Part shown: positions 12,737 to 25,900 of the stretch, one piece after another
How positions within the stretch are numbered: position 1 is the first letter of the stretch
Layout: each line of letters opens with the position of its first letter
From: Dryomyza anilis
Taxonomy: Eukaryota > Arthropoda > Insecta > Diptera > Dryomyzidae
Assembly: GCA_951804985.1 (NCBI GenBank)
Contig: OX638130.1
Coordinates: forward strand, 119,301,593-119,365,592
Direction: 5' to 3'
DNA: 64,000 nucleotides
The notes under the pieces: model-generated
What the model was told of the DNA's origin: nothing
Databases searched by the model: none
The model's input: the letters and a program-made list of their open reading frames with translations, nothing else
Program-made: the position numbers and the translations under genes

Positions 12737-12959
12737 TTATACATATTTTTATATAATCGAAATCGGTTAATAAAAACTAGACACAGAGGGCATTACACGA
12801 CAGAAAAACTAATTTCTGTATATTAATATTTATAAAATCGTGAAAAAGGGTAATGTAAGATAATATACATATTTTTACAGTTATTACTTTTTAAAAGTTT
12901 TTCAAGTATTCAAATTTAATAGAAAGAGCACAAACCTCCTGAGTAGTTGAAGCAATGAA

Positions 12960-13130
12960 CGGGCATTTGTCTGTCTTTTTTTTGTTATTGTAAACACGAT
13001 TACAGCAAAACAAAAAGAGCTAGATGAATGATATTCTGAAATTAGATTACTTAGATATTTATGATATATTTTATTAAAAATTAACATGATCGGTCGATCT
13101 TGCCCATCATATAGCACTAAAATGTTGACG
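12960..13130 (+). repeat. Fragment of the dispersed repeat seen at 25.4-26.1 kb
   Basis: GTCTGTCTTTTTTTTG, then a stretch around CACGATTACAG, AAGAGCTAGATGAATGA, TTAGATTACTTAGATAT and ACATGATCGGTCGATCTTG. It aligns in order with 25620-25750. It lies 450-630 bases past the stop codon of the chitin deacetylase-like gene. Confidence 0.6.
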
Positions 13131-13281
13131 AAATTTTTATTTTTTTTTTTAAACAATCGCCTTGACTTTCGACCATAGAGAAAAATGGTAAAATACTTTT
13201 TATTCTAGTGACTTCACATGTTTTAGTATAATTTTCTTTCTATATAGTTTTTCCTTGTCGCATATATTAAAACGAATACAT

Positions 13282-13318
13282 TTTATTTTAAACAAAACAA
13301 CAAAGTTTTTATTTTATT
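13282..13318 (-). promoter_or_regulatory. Candidate polyadenylation signals of the chitin deacetylase-like gene
   Basis: Three AATAAA hexamers occur on the minus strand (TTTATT on plus at 13282-13287, 13308-13313 and 13313-13318), 268-304 bases past the stop codon. Another lies at 13199-13204. In such AT-rich DNA the hexamer is frequent, so position after the stop is the main support. Confidence 0.35.
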
Positions 13319-13585
13319 TCATTTCAAGTCATTCTTAAAAACTAATTTGACACGACTGACATTTTCTTAAAACTAACAAGAGTTTTGAGTGAGTATTGCG
13401 CTGGTTCTTTGAGCAGTATTACGCGTTACGGTTACTTTTTAATATTTTTTTTAAACATAAAACAAAACAAATTGATAAAAAATACAGAAAAACTGAACAA
13501 AAAAAATTAAAAACCAAATTTTTAAGGCGTAGCTACATTATATAGTGTAAAAAAAACAAATAATAAAACAAAACAAAAAAACATC

Positions 13586-13919
13586 TTAATTACTGCTCTC
13601 GCCACCCTCCTCGGCATCCACAATGGGTCCGGAGAAGATGTAGCTGTCGCGTCCAGAGATACCGGTGCCGCCAGCATCGCCCAGCCATGGATAGACATTG
13701 GGGCATTCGCGACAGGTCTCCATGTAGCGGGTGTCGGTGATGTTCTGCTCGGGCACCTTGAAGGACAACGCGCACGTGTTCCAGATGTTGCATGGCTTGG
13801 GCGCAACCGCCACCGACTTGTCGCACTTCCAGGACTCGATGGTGTTGACGTCGCGCAGCTCCTTGGGTTCGGTCATGTACTGCAACATTTGGGTGACCGT
13901 CAGAATATAAACGTCGGGA
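13586..13919 (-). CDS. Chitin deacetylase-like last exon E (C-terminal tail and stop)
   Basis: The coding part is 334 nt. A strong T-rich acceptor ends in TTAATTACAG just before 13919. The first T completes Leu, then PDVYILTVTQMLQYM, the end of the NodB barrel. The C-terminal Cys-rich tail follows: ESWKCDK, KPCNIWNTCALSF, DTRYMETCRECPNVYPWLGD and a GTGISGRDSYIF segment, ending in an acidic DAEEGGESSN and TAA at 13586-13588. The tail matches group III/IV insect chitin deacetylases as remembered. Confidence 0.92.
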
Positions 13920-16900
13920 CTGTAATTAAAAAAAAAAAATAAAAAAACATTAGTCTCAGAAAATGTTAACGTTTAATTAAAAATGTATGTCGCACTGCAA
14001 TGAATTCCTAGACAAAGTTTGGAACCTTTGACACTTGTCGTTCTGCCTATTAGTATTTCGGTTCTACTACCTATGAACCCCGAATCAAAGTTCACAAAGT
14101 AAGTGCTAAAAATAAAGTTTTCTTTTTTCGCCTTTTGTTACAGCTGTCAGGCTGGACATGTGAGTAAGGACACTATTGACAGTCATATTTGAGAAAAAAA
14201 TGTGCTTTCACCTCCATTTACACTCGGTGTGTGTGTGCGATTTCTTGCACAGGTAACTCAAACTGAAGTTTAGGAAATAGAAATCCATTTAAATTTCCTC
14301 CCGAGAGCATTGCGCACAAAACACAAATGATAAAAAATAGAAATAACGAAAAAAAAAATATACATATTGAAGTTGTGCGAAAGTTTTTCCATAGCATTCG
14401 TCTAAAGTTATTTGCACTAATTAAAAATTCCTCAAGTTCGGAATACTAGTAAACAATTGAATGGGGGTGAAGAAAAAAAAAACAGAAATCTGTGAAAAAG
14501 TTTTTGTGCGCAGGAAACAATGATAATTGCAGTAATTGGGATTTGGTTGATTGCAAAATGTCACAGGATACGTAGCGTATGTTGTCATTGTCATCGAAGT
14601 ATTCATTAAATTTTATATGAGTTCAAGGCAGAAGTAATGGAAAAACACATAAAGAAAATGATAGTGGTATTGAAGAAAAAATCAGGAAACTACTCCGAGA
14701 GATAGACCATTTTCGCTTAGGGAATTCGTCCGGGAGATAATGTTTCCACGTATAATTCTTCACCGAAAATTCTATTCAGAGACAATTTTTCCTTATACAA
14801 CTATTTTCCGGGACAATTATTCTCCGAGACAATTATTATAAATCAGATATTTCTTACCAGAGACATTTCTTCCTCTAAACAACTTTTTTTAATAACAATT
14901 CTTCTTCGTTACCATTTGTTACCAGTCAATTCTTCTCCCAGAAAATGATTTACATTGAAAAATATCAGGAAACTTCTCCGAGAGTTCGACAATTCTATAG
15001 CGGACAATTCTTATCCGATATAATTCGTTCCCGGATTATTATTCACTGAAGAAATACGGCGGAATACCTATCATATCTTATGAAAAACTCAATTTTATAA
15101 ACAAATTTGACTTGACCTCTTTTGCACCAAACTCTTCACTCATCTTCGATAGAATTTTTTACCAGACAATGCTTCTCCCAAAAAATGAAGTCTGAAATAT
15201 ATCAGGAAACTTCTCCGAGAGTTTGACAATTCTATACCGTCTCATCAAACATTCTTTACGGAGACAATTTTGTTCCAGATAATTCTTTCCATAGACTATT
15301 TTTCTTATAGATAAACTCATGTTAGATATTATTCATTCCCAATTAATTCTTCCCAGAGACAATTTTTGCTATTGACAACAAAATTCTATTCAGACATTTT
15401 TTATACAACTCTTTTCAGAGACAATTATTTTCCGAGACAATTATGATAAATCAGATAATTCTTACCAGAGACATTTCTTCAACTAAACAACTTTTTCGAA
15501 AAACAATTCTTCTTCAATACAATTTGCTACGAGACAATACTTCTCCCAGAATATGATATACATTGAAAAATATCAGGAAACTTCTCCGAGAGCTCCACAA
15601 TTCTATAACGGACAATTCGTCTCCGAGAAAATTCGTTTCCGGAATATTATTCATCGAACATTCTTTCCGGAGACAATTGTGTTCCAGATAATTCTTCCAA
15701 GAGACCATTTTTCTTCTAGACAGAGATTATTCTTTCCCAATTAATTCTTCACAGAGATAATTCCTTCCTAAACAATTTTTCCTATAGACAATTATTCTTC
15801 GAGACAATTTATCCCCAGAGAATTCTTCTCCAACAAATACTTAATATGGAAAGAAAAATGTCTTGAAAATACCCCGTTTTTTTAAAAGTGGGATCATTTA
15901 TCCGGATAGTTATTTTCAAACAATCCCTGCCGTAAAAAATTTTTTCGTAGAAAACTCTTTTCAGAGAAAATTCTTCTCCGAGACAATTTTTCGCAGATAA
16001 TTCTTTCTAAGAAAATTCTTACCTTATACAATTTTTCTCATATACTTATAATTCTATCTTACAGAGTCAAGAAGTCTCCTAAATAATTTTTCCCTTAAAC
16101 AATTCTACTTCGAGATAATTTTTTCTCAGAAAGTATTCTTTGAGAAAATATGCCTTCAAAATTGTAAGATATTCAATGAATCGAATAGCATCATTACATT
16201 TTCTGTAAAAAATCCCAGTATTTTTTTATGAAGAAAAAAACAATCCAAGTGTGACCCATTTTTAAAAATTTTGAATTTTGACCTTGAAAAAACGCTAGGT
16301 TTAGGAGCTGCAGAACGACCAAGGATCCGGATTTTCACCTAAGAATCCCTGATATTCAGTGAATCGAATAGCATCATTACATTTTCAGTAAAAAATCCCA
16401 GTATTTTTTATGAAGAAAAAACCAATCCAAGTGTGACCCATTTTTAAAAATTTTGAATTTTCACCTTGGTTTAGAAGCTTCAGAATGACCAGGGATTCGG
16501 ATTTTCACCTAAGAATCCCTAATATTCAGTGAATCGAATGGCATCAGTACATTTTCTGTAAAAATCCCATTATTTATTTATGAAGAAAAAACCAATCCAA
16601 GTGTTACACATTTTTAAAAATTTTGAATTGTGACCTTGAAAAAACGCTAGGTTTAGGAGCTGCAGAATGACCAGGGATATAGACATTTCACCTAAGAATC
16701 CCTGATATGTAGTTGTATGAATGGTATCATTACATTTTTGTAAAAAATCCTAAAACAATGGCAAAAAACACAATTGTTCACATATATAATTCTAATTTTG
16801 TTCAGATTTGTCCTCCATATATTTTTCTAATTTTGTGCAGAATTCTCCCCCATATATTTCTCCAAACAATTCTTTCCGAATAAATTTTTCACTATCGGTT

Positions 16901-19900
16901 GACTAGGCAACTCATTTTAGAATCATGCATTCCCTAAACAGAGATAATTCTTTTTATGGGAACCAGACAATACGTTTCCGGATATTTTGTCCATAAGATC
17001 ATTTTTCCCGGGCCATTCTTCTTCGATCAATTCTTGCACATAAGAATGAATTGTCTTGGAAGAGAATGAACCATTCGGAGAAGTATTATTATAGAAAGAA
17101 TTGGTTCCAGAAAGAGTTATCATGGTATTTCCTACTTTTTCGCCGACTACTTGTCGGATATAAATTGCTCGTAATCCAATTAAATACTAAAAGAACGACA
17201 TATTCATAAAATTATTATAGTTTATCTATATTTCTAATGTCTCGTGTTAGCAGAATCATTATATTTTTATTTTCGAATTTTCTATAACGTCTTTAAAATG
17301 ACTTTAATTCACAAGCCCCCCTCCCAAAGAGGTCTCCAGACATTTATAGTCGAATATAATGCAGAAAAACGTAACTTTTATTTGATTTGTCAAAATCCTT
17401 AATAATAATTCATAATAATCCCTTAATTTCGACGCTTATCTCACTTATCCAAATTATATTATAGTCTTTACTGGAATTTCTTTGACTTGTGTGTAGCGCG
17501 ATTGAAAAGTTTTATTTTTTGTATATTTTTTTTTGTTGTATGTTGGCGCCAAAGTAAGTAGCAATATTTTGCGCCACTTTTCTTTTGTGACAAATTTGCA
17601 AATTCTCACAGAATACACGCTGACATTGGGTTTTATTTTATTTTTTGCTCTGAGAGTTCACATTTGACGGTGTGCTTTTGTGCCTTTTATAACATTGTTA
17701 CGTTTTATGCCTTTTCACAAGTTGTTTTACACAAAGTCAGGGGTGGATTGACCCAAAGAGTCAATTGAGTTGTCCTATATATAATTTTTCAAAGAATAAT
17801 TAATAACAAAATTCCTGAAATTTACTAAAATTACTAATGGGAAAATACTGCAGAACGTAAAAAAGACCTATTTGTTAATATATCTAATAGGCCATGTAGA
17901 CTAAGCCTTTTTCTTATTGAAAAAAGGCTCATATCACAGTTTAAAGAGTTATTCGAAAGAGAAACGATAATTTTTATAGATATGAAAGGTTGCAAATTAA
18001 AAAATGACCACTGATTTTATTTTAAACGCCGATATAGGTTTAAAATGTGCGATATATGGACGATCATTTTGTGGATCTGACCAGTTATAAATTAAAAAAG
18101 GTCGCTGGTTATATATTAAGCGTCGATTTGTGTTAAGAATATTCATTATATTAACGGTCATGTTGTAAAAATGAAAATTCGTAAGTAAAAAAAGGCCTTT
18201 GGTTAAATGTAGATCTAATTTAGGTTAAAAATATCCATTATAAGGATCTGGATGTATTTTAAATACCGTTGAAAGTGATTATTGAAAAAAGATATAAACT
18301 TCAAAGAAAATCGTTGAAAATAATTTTGTGGGCGCGTTTAGTGTTTTGGGACAAAAATTTGTTTAAGAATTTTATGCCACCGAATCCGTCCCTGCACTAG
18401 GTGTAAAGCCGACGCTGAACGAAACTTGTTGTGTCACTGACGTGTGTTGCAAACAAATTAAATACTTGTCAGCAAATTTTCAGGCCAACTTTGGCAGCCA
18501 GTTTCGTTAGTCGATATACGGCTAATTTTGAAAAAAATGGTTGCGATTTTTATGTTGGTAACAAAGTTTGGAGTCGTAAAGTTTATGCAGTGCGTTTTTC
18601 TATACAATAAGGACTGTTTTCTAAACAAAAAACGACTGATTGACATTCGCACAATTTGAGCAGTTTTCTTAAATTAGATACTGCGAAAATTAACGCAGTT
18701 AAATTGAATACTTTTTTTATTTGTTTGTGCATTTTTTTGTTATTTGACTTGTTTATTTGAGAAAATTCAAAATTATTATTTTGGCTTTATAATAAATACA
18801 GAATGTAATAAAAATAAGTACATTATGTAGTTAAAATAAATACAGAATGTAGTTAAAATAAATACAGAATGTAGTTAAAATAAACACAGAATGTAGTTAA
18901 AATAAATACAGAATTTAGTGAAAGGAAATGTAGCATAGGTAGGCGTTCGTGCGTTGGATTACGAGCCAAAAGCATTTTTCTATACCGCGTTACGTCTCGT
19001 TGACCATCGAGAGTAAACACTGCCCATGAAAACATCTCCCCCCCCCGTTCGGATTCGGCATTAAACCATAGGGCCCACTACTTTGCGTAAAAATATCACG
19101 TACAACTCAAATGGTGTGAGAGCTCGGCCTAATTTCTTCTAGGACTGTAGTCCAAACTATTATTTTGTAGTTAAATTGAATACATTTTTTATTTGTTTGT
19201 GCTTTTTTTGTTATTTGACTTGGTTATTTGAGAGAATTAAAAATTGTTTGGCTTTATAATAAATACAGAATGTAGTAAAAATAAATATAAGTGTAGCATT
19301 TTTTCTGAATATTTATCAAATTTACCAAATTTGAATAAATAAAGAATGTAGTAAAACTAAATGCATAGGGTTTACATTTTTCATGAAGTTAAATAAATAC
19401 ATAATGTAAATACATAATGTAGTTAAAATAAATACAGAATGAAGTTAAAATAAATACAGAATGCAGTTAAAAGAAATGTAGCGTAGGTAGTTCGTGCGTT
19501 GGACTACGATCCAAAAGCATTTTTTACGTTTTTACATTTTTCATGAAATTAAATAAATACAATAAATTGAATAAATTGACATTCGCACAATTCGACCAAA
19601 AATCTAAAATTAGATACTGAGAAAATTAACGCAGTTAAATTGAATACATTTTTATTTGTTTGTGCAATTTTTTGTTATTTGACTTGTTTATTTGAGAGAA
19701 TTCAAATTTTTTTGGCTTTATATTAAATACAGAATATAGTAAAAATAAATCAAATGTTGCATTTTTTCTAAATATTTATCAAATTTAAATAAATAGAGAA
19801 TGCATAGGGTTTACATTTTTAATGAAGTTATATACATAATGTAAATACAGAATGTAGTTAAAATAAATATAGAATATAGTTTAAATAAATACAAAATGTA

Positions 19901-22900
19901 GTTAAAAAAAAATTGGCCTAGGTAGAGGTTCGTGCGTTGGATTTGGCATTCAACTTTAGAGCCCACCACATTGACTAAAAAGTACCACGTACAACTCAAA
20001 TGGTTTGAGAACTCGGCCTAAATTCTTCTAGGACTGTAGTCCAAACTATTATTATGTAGTAATAAGAAATGAAGATGTAATTTTTCATCATTTTAGAGGA
20101 CTTTTAAATAAATACAAAATGTAGTTATTCTTAAAACAAATGTATTCAATTTTTGTGCAGAATTGTAGAAAATTAAGGCAGATGTTTTCCATACAAAAAT
20201 ATAGTAGAAACAAATATTTTTTGCTTTTGAACATAAATCAAATACATATGTATTTATTTTACAGATATTTTTCTTTTTTTTAATACGTTTTTTTAAAAGT
20301 TCTGGTTTCGCAGACATTTTGTCTGTTGGGTGAACAATAGGTTTTTGTGCGATACACCTCAACTGACTCATCTGAATTACTCATCGGGGCGACTAACGAA
20401 AATTAAATGTTGCGCCTTGTTTTCATTTAATTATCTTGAACATGCTGTGTACCACAAAAAAAAAATTCTGTTGCAAAAATATAAAAGCGATGTTTAACAA
20501 AAAGTTAAACAGCGTTGACTGTCGCCAGCGTCATCGTCATTTCCGCTTAAATTAACTGCGCATCCTGCGCCCGGTAGCAACAACGTGACACTGCAACAGG
20601 ATTTCAGTGCATTTCGCAAGTGATCCTTGCAACGACAGTAGGTAGATGCGTTCGTCCGTCCTTTTGTTCATTCGTTCGTTCATCGGTCGGTCCGTTGGTT
20701 CGTCGCTTGCTATCAGCATAACTTCATTAAGTAAGTTTGCCGCCACGCTGTAAAAATGGCGCTACAAAATGGCGATTGTTTTTATTTTCGAAAAAAAAAA
20801 TTGAAAAACCAAACGAGAACTTTAACGAAATTAAACTTTTCTCATTAAAAAGTGCGAAATGTTGTTTTACACGCTGACCAGCGTGGCAACACCCAAAGGC
20901 TTGAACTACCGCCGCCATCACCGCCCTGTTACGGTTAACGTGTGAAAAAGACCGTAGAAAAGTCTTTAATTGGCGTGAAAAAATTCCAACCCCATCGCAT
21001 GACAATGAAAATGAGTTAAAGCCAAAAGTGGGCGGTATGTGGGTGGTATGTGTGCCTCATATATATATCCTTGGGCAGGGTAATGACAACAAGTCAGCTT
21101 TTGTGGTAATTAATTTTTTATGTCGACAGTTCAATGAGTCGACAAACAGGCGCAAGATAATGAGTTATGCGGTCTTCAGTTTGTTTACCTGAAATTTTGC
21201 TCAGGTTAAGTATTACCTAGGTTACCGACATATCATACTTAAGTTAAATTTATAAATTAAATTTTAGCTCTATGTGGTTTGGCTTTCGAATGAATATGAT
21301 AAATTAAAATCATAAATTTTAAAATCATAAATTTAATCTATTTGGCATTTTCCAACTTTTGCTCCAAATTGCATTAAAATTGTAATTCGTACGAATTTGT
21401 TTTTTTGGTGTTTCGATTTTCAATACAAAATAAATGTATTTTCATCAAATTAAATTTGTTAAAGTTCCGTTGAACGAATTCAATACAATTTTTGTATTTC
21501 GATCAAAAGTGAATTTCAGAATATGTAAGATGTTTTACTTTAAATCTCTCATTTACGTTAGTTTTATTTTTAAAACATAATGAACAAAATATTCAATACA
21601 ATGAATTTGAATTATCATATTGATGAATTTGTGCATAATATTCAAAAAAAAAATATATATTAAAAAATAATTCGAAATATTTAAAAAAAATAAAAGAAAA
21701 AAAAAATTTCGGAAAAAAAATTGTTCCGAAAAATAAATTCAGACAAAAAATAAATTCCAAAAAAAAATTGTCCGGCAAAAATAAATGTGTCCGAAAAAAA
21801 ATATATAAAAAAAAAAAAAATATATATTTTTTTTAAATATAACTTTTTATTAATAAAAAGTTGTAATTATTTGAGAAAGAGTCGCGTCGAATGGGTCTAG
21901 CGGTGAACGAGGACAAGACGAAGTTCCTTGTGTCAACAAGCAAAAAAGAGTCTGTGCGTCTTGGACAAAAAGCTGATTTTGACACCCACAAGTTCGACAT
22001 TGTGAAGGACTTCGTCTATCTGGGATCCAGCGTAAACAGCAACAACGACGTCAGCCTGGAGATCAAACGGAGAATAACTCTTGCCAACAGGTGCTACTTT
22101 GGGCTCAGTAGGCAATTGAGAAGTAGAGTCCTCTCTCGCCGTACAAAAATAACGCTCTACAAGTCACTCATCATGCCCGTCCTACTTTATGGTGCAGAAA
22201 CATGGACGCTGGCCTCCACCGATAAGAGAGAGTACTGGGAGCGTTCGAGAGAAAGATTCTCCGTAAAATCTTTGGCCCTATATGCTTTGCTAACAAATAT
22301 CGAATCAGGATGAACCATGAGCTGTATGAGTTATTCGACGACATTGACATAGTCAAGCGCATCAAGATCTAGCGGCTTCGCTGGCTATGTCATGTCGAAC
22401 GAATCAAAGGTGGACAGCGTAGAAGAGGGCGTCCAAATATGCGTTGGAAAGACCAAGTTGAGGACAACCTGGCAATGCTTGGTATTTCTAACTGGCGTCA
22501 GCGCGCGCAAAGCAGAAGCAGATCCAACTGGCGCGGCTTCATCTAAGCGGCCAAAACCGACCCACGGTGTAAGGGCCATTTAAGTAAGTAAGTAATTATA
22601 AATAAATATATTATAAAACATTTTGCTAATTTATGCAAGTCGAGCAAGAATTATATAAGAAATAACATACAAGAACTACTTGAGAACTGAGAAGTATGGC
22701 AAAATAAAGGGTTTTTCAACAGGGACGCTACAAAAGTAAAGCGACAGGGACAGCAAACGATGCCATATTTCTTGCCGCTCTTTTGACATTTCTCTTCAGT
22801 AAGGTTTGCCATTTCATGATTGAAAGATACGAGCCAACAACGAGTCGAAATTATTAAAATTGACTACCGAAATTCGAATTCGTATATCTTTCCATCATGA

Positions 22901-25900
22901 AATGACAAACCTTACTGAAGAGAAATGTCAAAAGAGCGGCAAGAAATATGGCGACATTTGCTGTCCCTGTCGCTCTACTTTTGTAGCGTCCCTGTTGAAA
23001 AACCCTTGAAAAAAACTTTAGTAGCGCTCTTATTGAAAAACCCTTTATAAACGAAAATAAAATATGTTGATTAAAATTTGGTTTAATGAACAGGGTTCTT
23101 CAATATGAAGAAAATATATGTTGTTTTTTATGTTTTTGTTCATTAATATGATGAAACGTATTCTTCACATACAGTTCATCATATTAAATAACACTTTTTC
23201 GACAGTTACCAAGTGTCCCTCATATTTATGATCGCATTCATAACATTGATATCGTTAGTCATTAATATTATTAATGGTTCTTCATTCAATACAATGAATC
23301 ATGGTTTGAAGAACGGAATTCATCAATATGATGTACATTTTTTTTCTGTGTTATGTATGCACGAAAACTAAATATCAAGATAAATATGTTCAATTTTAGT
23401 AATTTATATATAGTTTTCAAATTCAGTTTTACTATTTTTTTTGTAAAAAGTCTTTTTAATAATATAATTTTTGAATAAAAAATAATTTTATGAAATATTC
23501 TACCATTTTAAGTGTTATAAACACGTCAAATCATCTATTGGCATGAGTTTTAAAGAACGAAAAAGTTAGTTGTAACAACCAACATTGTTCGGTTAAAACG
23601 AAATTTATAAAAATTCGTTGATAGAATTGCCATATTCGTTTAGTGCTTGAAATATTATCATCTAAATTTGTAGTAGTCTCAACTATAACCTTTATAATTT
23701 TGGTTATAAGAACAGACTTAACAGTTGTGTGCACTAAATTTGTTGGTTGGGCAATAATAAACTCATATAGCGTGTGTTATAATTGTATTTTTATTTATTA
23801 CAAACAGAAAAGTCATCTTTTGGCATGAGGTTAGAAAAATGAAAAGTTGCAAGAACTAAATTAATTCGGTTAAAATGGAATTATTTAATTGGTTGATGAA
23901 ATTACCATATTCGATTGGTGGTTGAGATATTATCATATACACACATCAAACTGTTCTAAATTTATTATAATCTAAACAACCCATTTTGTATTAAATATAA
24001 GAAGAGATTTAACAGTTGAGACAACCGAATAGTGCAATGAGTTAGTAGACGCAACAAAAATCTATTCCGTGTGTACTATTCAGTAATATTTTAAGTATTT
24101 ATTATTTAACATTTCATTACTTTGTTGGATTTATACCAAATTTAAAAAAAACTTTAATTAGATATTTAGAAACCTTTATTTTGATTTTTTTTTACTCTCA
24201 CCGACCATAGTTGCCAACCAAAATTTGCACGAAAATTAAAATAATATACCTTTTTCTCGTACGACTTATTAAGAATTCTCACATGGTAATTTTGGTTGAT
24301 TTAATTCTCACAGCAGCATTCCTACAAAAAATGTGCTAAAAAAATTCCCACAGCTAATGAAAATTCCCATGGAAATTACCTTCCCACAGCAGTTATAAAT
24401 TACCACAAATGGGAAATTTCCCACGGAACTGGCAACTATGTCTTTTTTTTATTATAATGTGGGATAAAAATAGAGCAACAGCACTCAGACAGGGTTATAT
24501 CCATTGTGCTGTGACCCAGTTCCATGGTTTTTAATGATACTTCTTAGATTCATTATTGAATCTAAGAAGGCTATTGTGTGATAAAGAGTGAAGCTGATCC
24601 TCTCTCATCACGTCTGTGCCAAAGATCTGCCTTCTAATTCTCGAAAATGCTGGACAGTCACAGAGATAGTGCTCTGTGGTGCCAGTTTCTTCGTAGCAGG
24701 CAGAACATAAGGCGCTTTCGGCCAGGCCGATTGCGTTCATGTGTTGTGTCCCGTTAGAAGTCCCGTCAGTTTTCTGCACTCCTTTCTACTTAAGGAAAGT
24801 AGAAACGAGGCCGATCTTTTGGTTATTGTCGGTGTCATGAGCTTGGAGAATCTGCATTTCGTCTCATGTATTTACCAACACAATTGTCACCGACATATAT
24901 TATTCAATTTTATTTATTACACACAGGAAAAATACTCTTTTGCCATTAGATTAGAAGAACGAAATGTTAGCTGCAAGAACCAAATTCAGTCGGTTTAAAT
25001 GAATTTTATAAAAATTGGGTGATGGAACTTACTTATTTGGTTGGCACTTGAAATACTATCGTATGTACATACTGAATTATTTTAAAACTGTGCTAAAGAA
25101 GTATAAAATAGTGCTAAAATAGTAGTATATACTACGCCTCTTTTTAGTTTTGATTATAAGAACCGATTTAACTGTTGAGAAAACCGAATAAGTTGGTTGT
25201 AAAATGAGTAAGTTGGCAAAACAAACTATCTAAGTTTTTGTAATATATTTAGACTGTATTCATTATGTACTTTTTATTTTGTATAAACTAAAAAACTAAA
25301 TAATAAACTTAATTCTTAATTTTTTTCTGCGAAATGGTATCAATATTATTAAATCTTACATTATAGGTAAAATTCATATGATGACAGTTTTTAATATCAA
25401 TAAAATTATGACAGTCTATCAAATAGAACTTAAAGTATTTTTATACCCTACACTAAGAGTGAAAGGGTATATTCTGTTTGTTACGCCGTTTGTAACACCC
25501 TGAAGAAAGCATCTCCGGTATGGAAAAGTATATATGTTCTTGATCAGCCTCCTGAGTCGATTTAGCAATGTCCGTCTGTCAGTCAGTCAGTCAGTCAGTC
25601 AGTCAGTCAGTCTGTCCTTCTGTCTGTCTGTTGAAATCATGATTACGGAAAAAGTAGAAGAGCTAGAGCAATGAAACTTTAGATTTTGATTACTTATATA
25701 TCTAAGCTGTCTGAACAAGAAAATTGGCATGATCGATCTATTGTGACCTGAGAACCGAACACTTATGTTCAAATACCTCATATAAAATGTGCATCTACAG
25801 ATCAATTTTACTGTATGCATGCTTAGGTAAACTTTTTTGGTCAAATATATATTGAAATCATGCTGAAGTACATGAAAATAATGTTTTCCTGCAAAAAGAG

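Noticed and set aside
13522..13826. Other minus frames overlapping exon E
   Set aside because: Shadow frames of the coding exon; only the frame with the conserved Cys tail continues across the splice junction.
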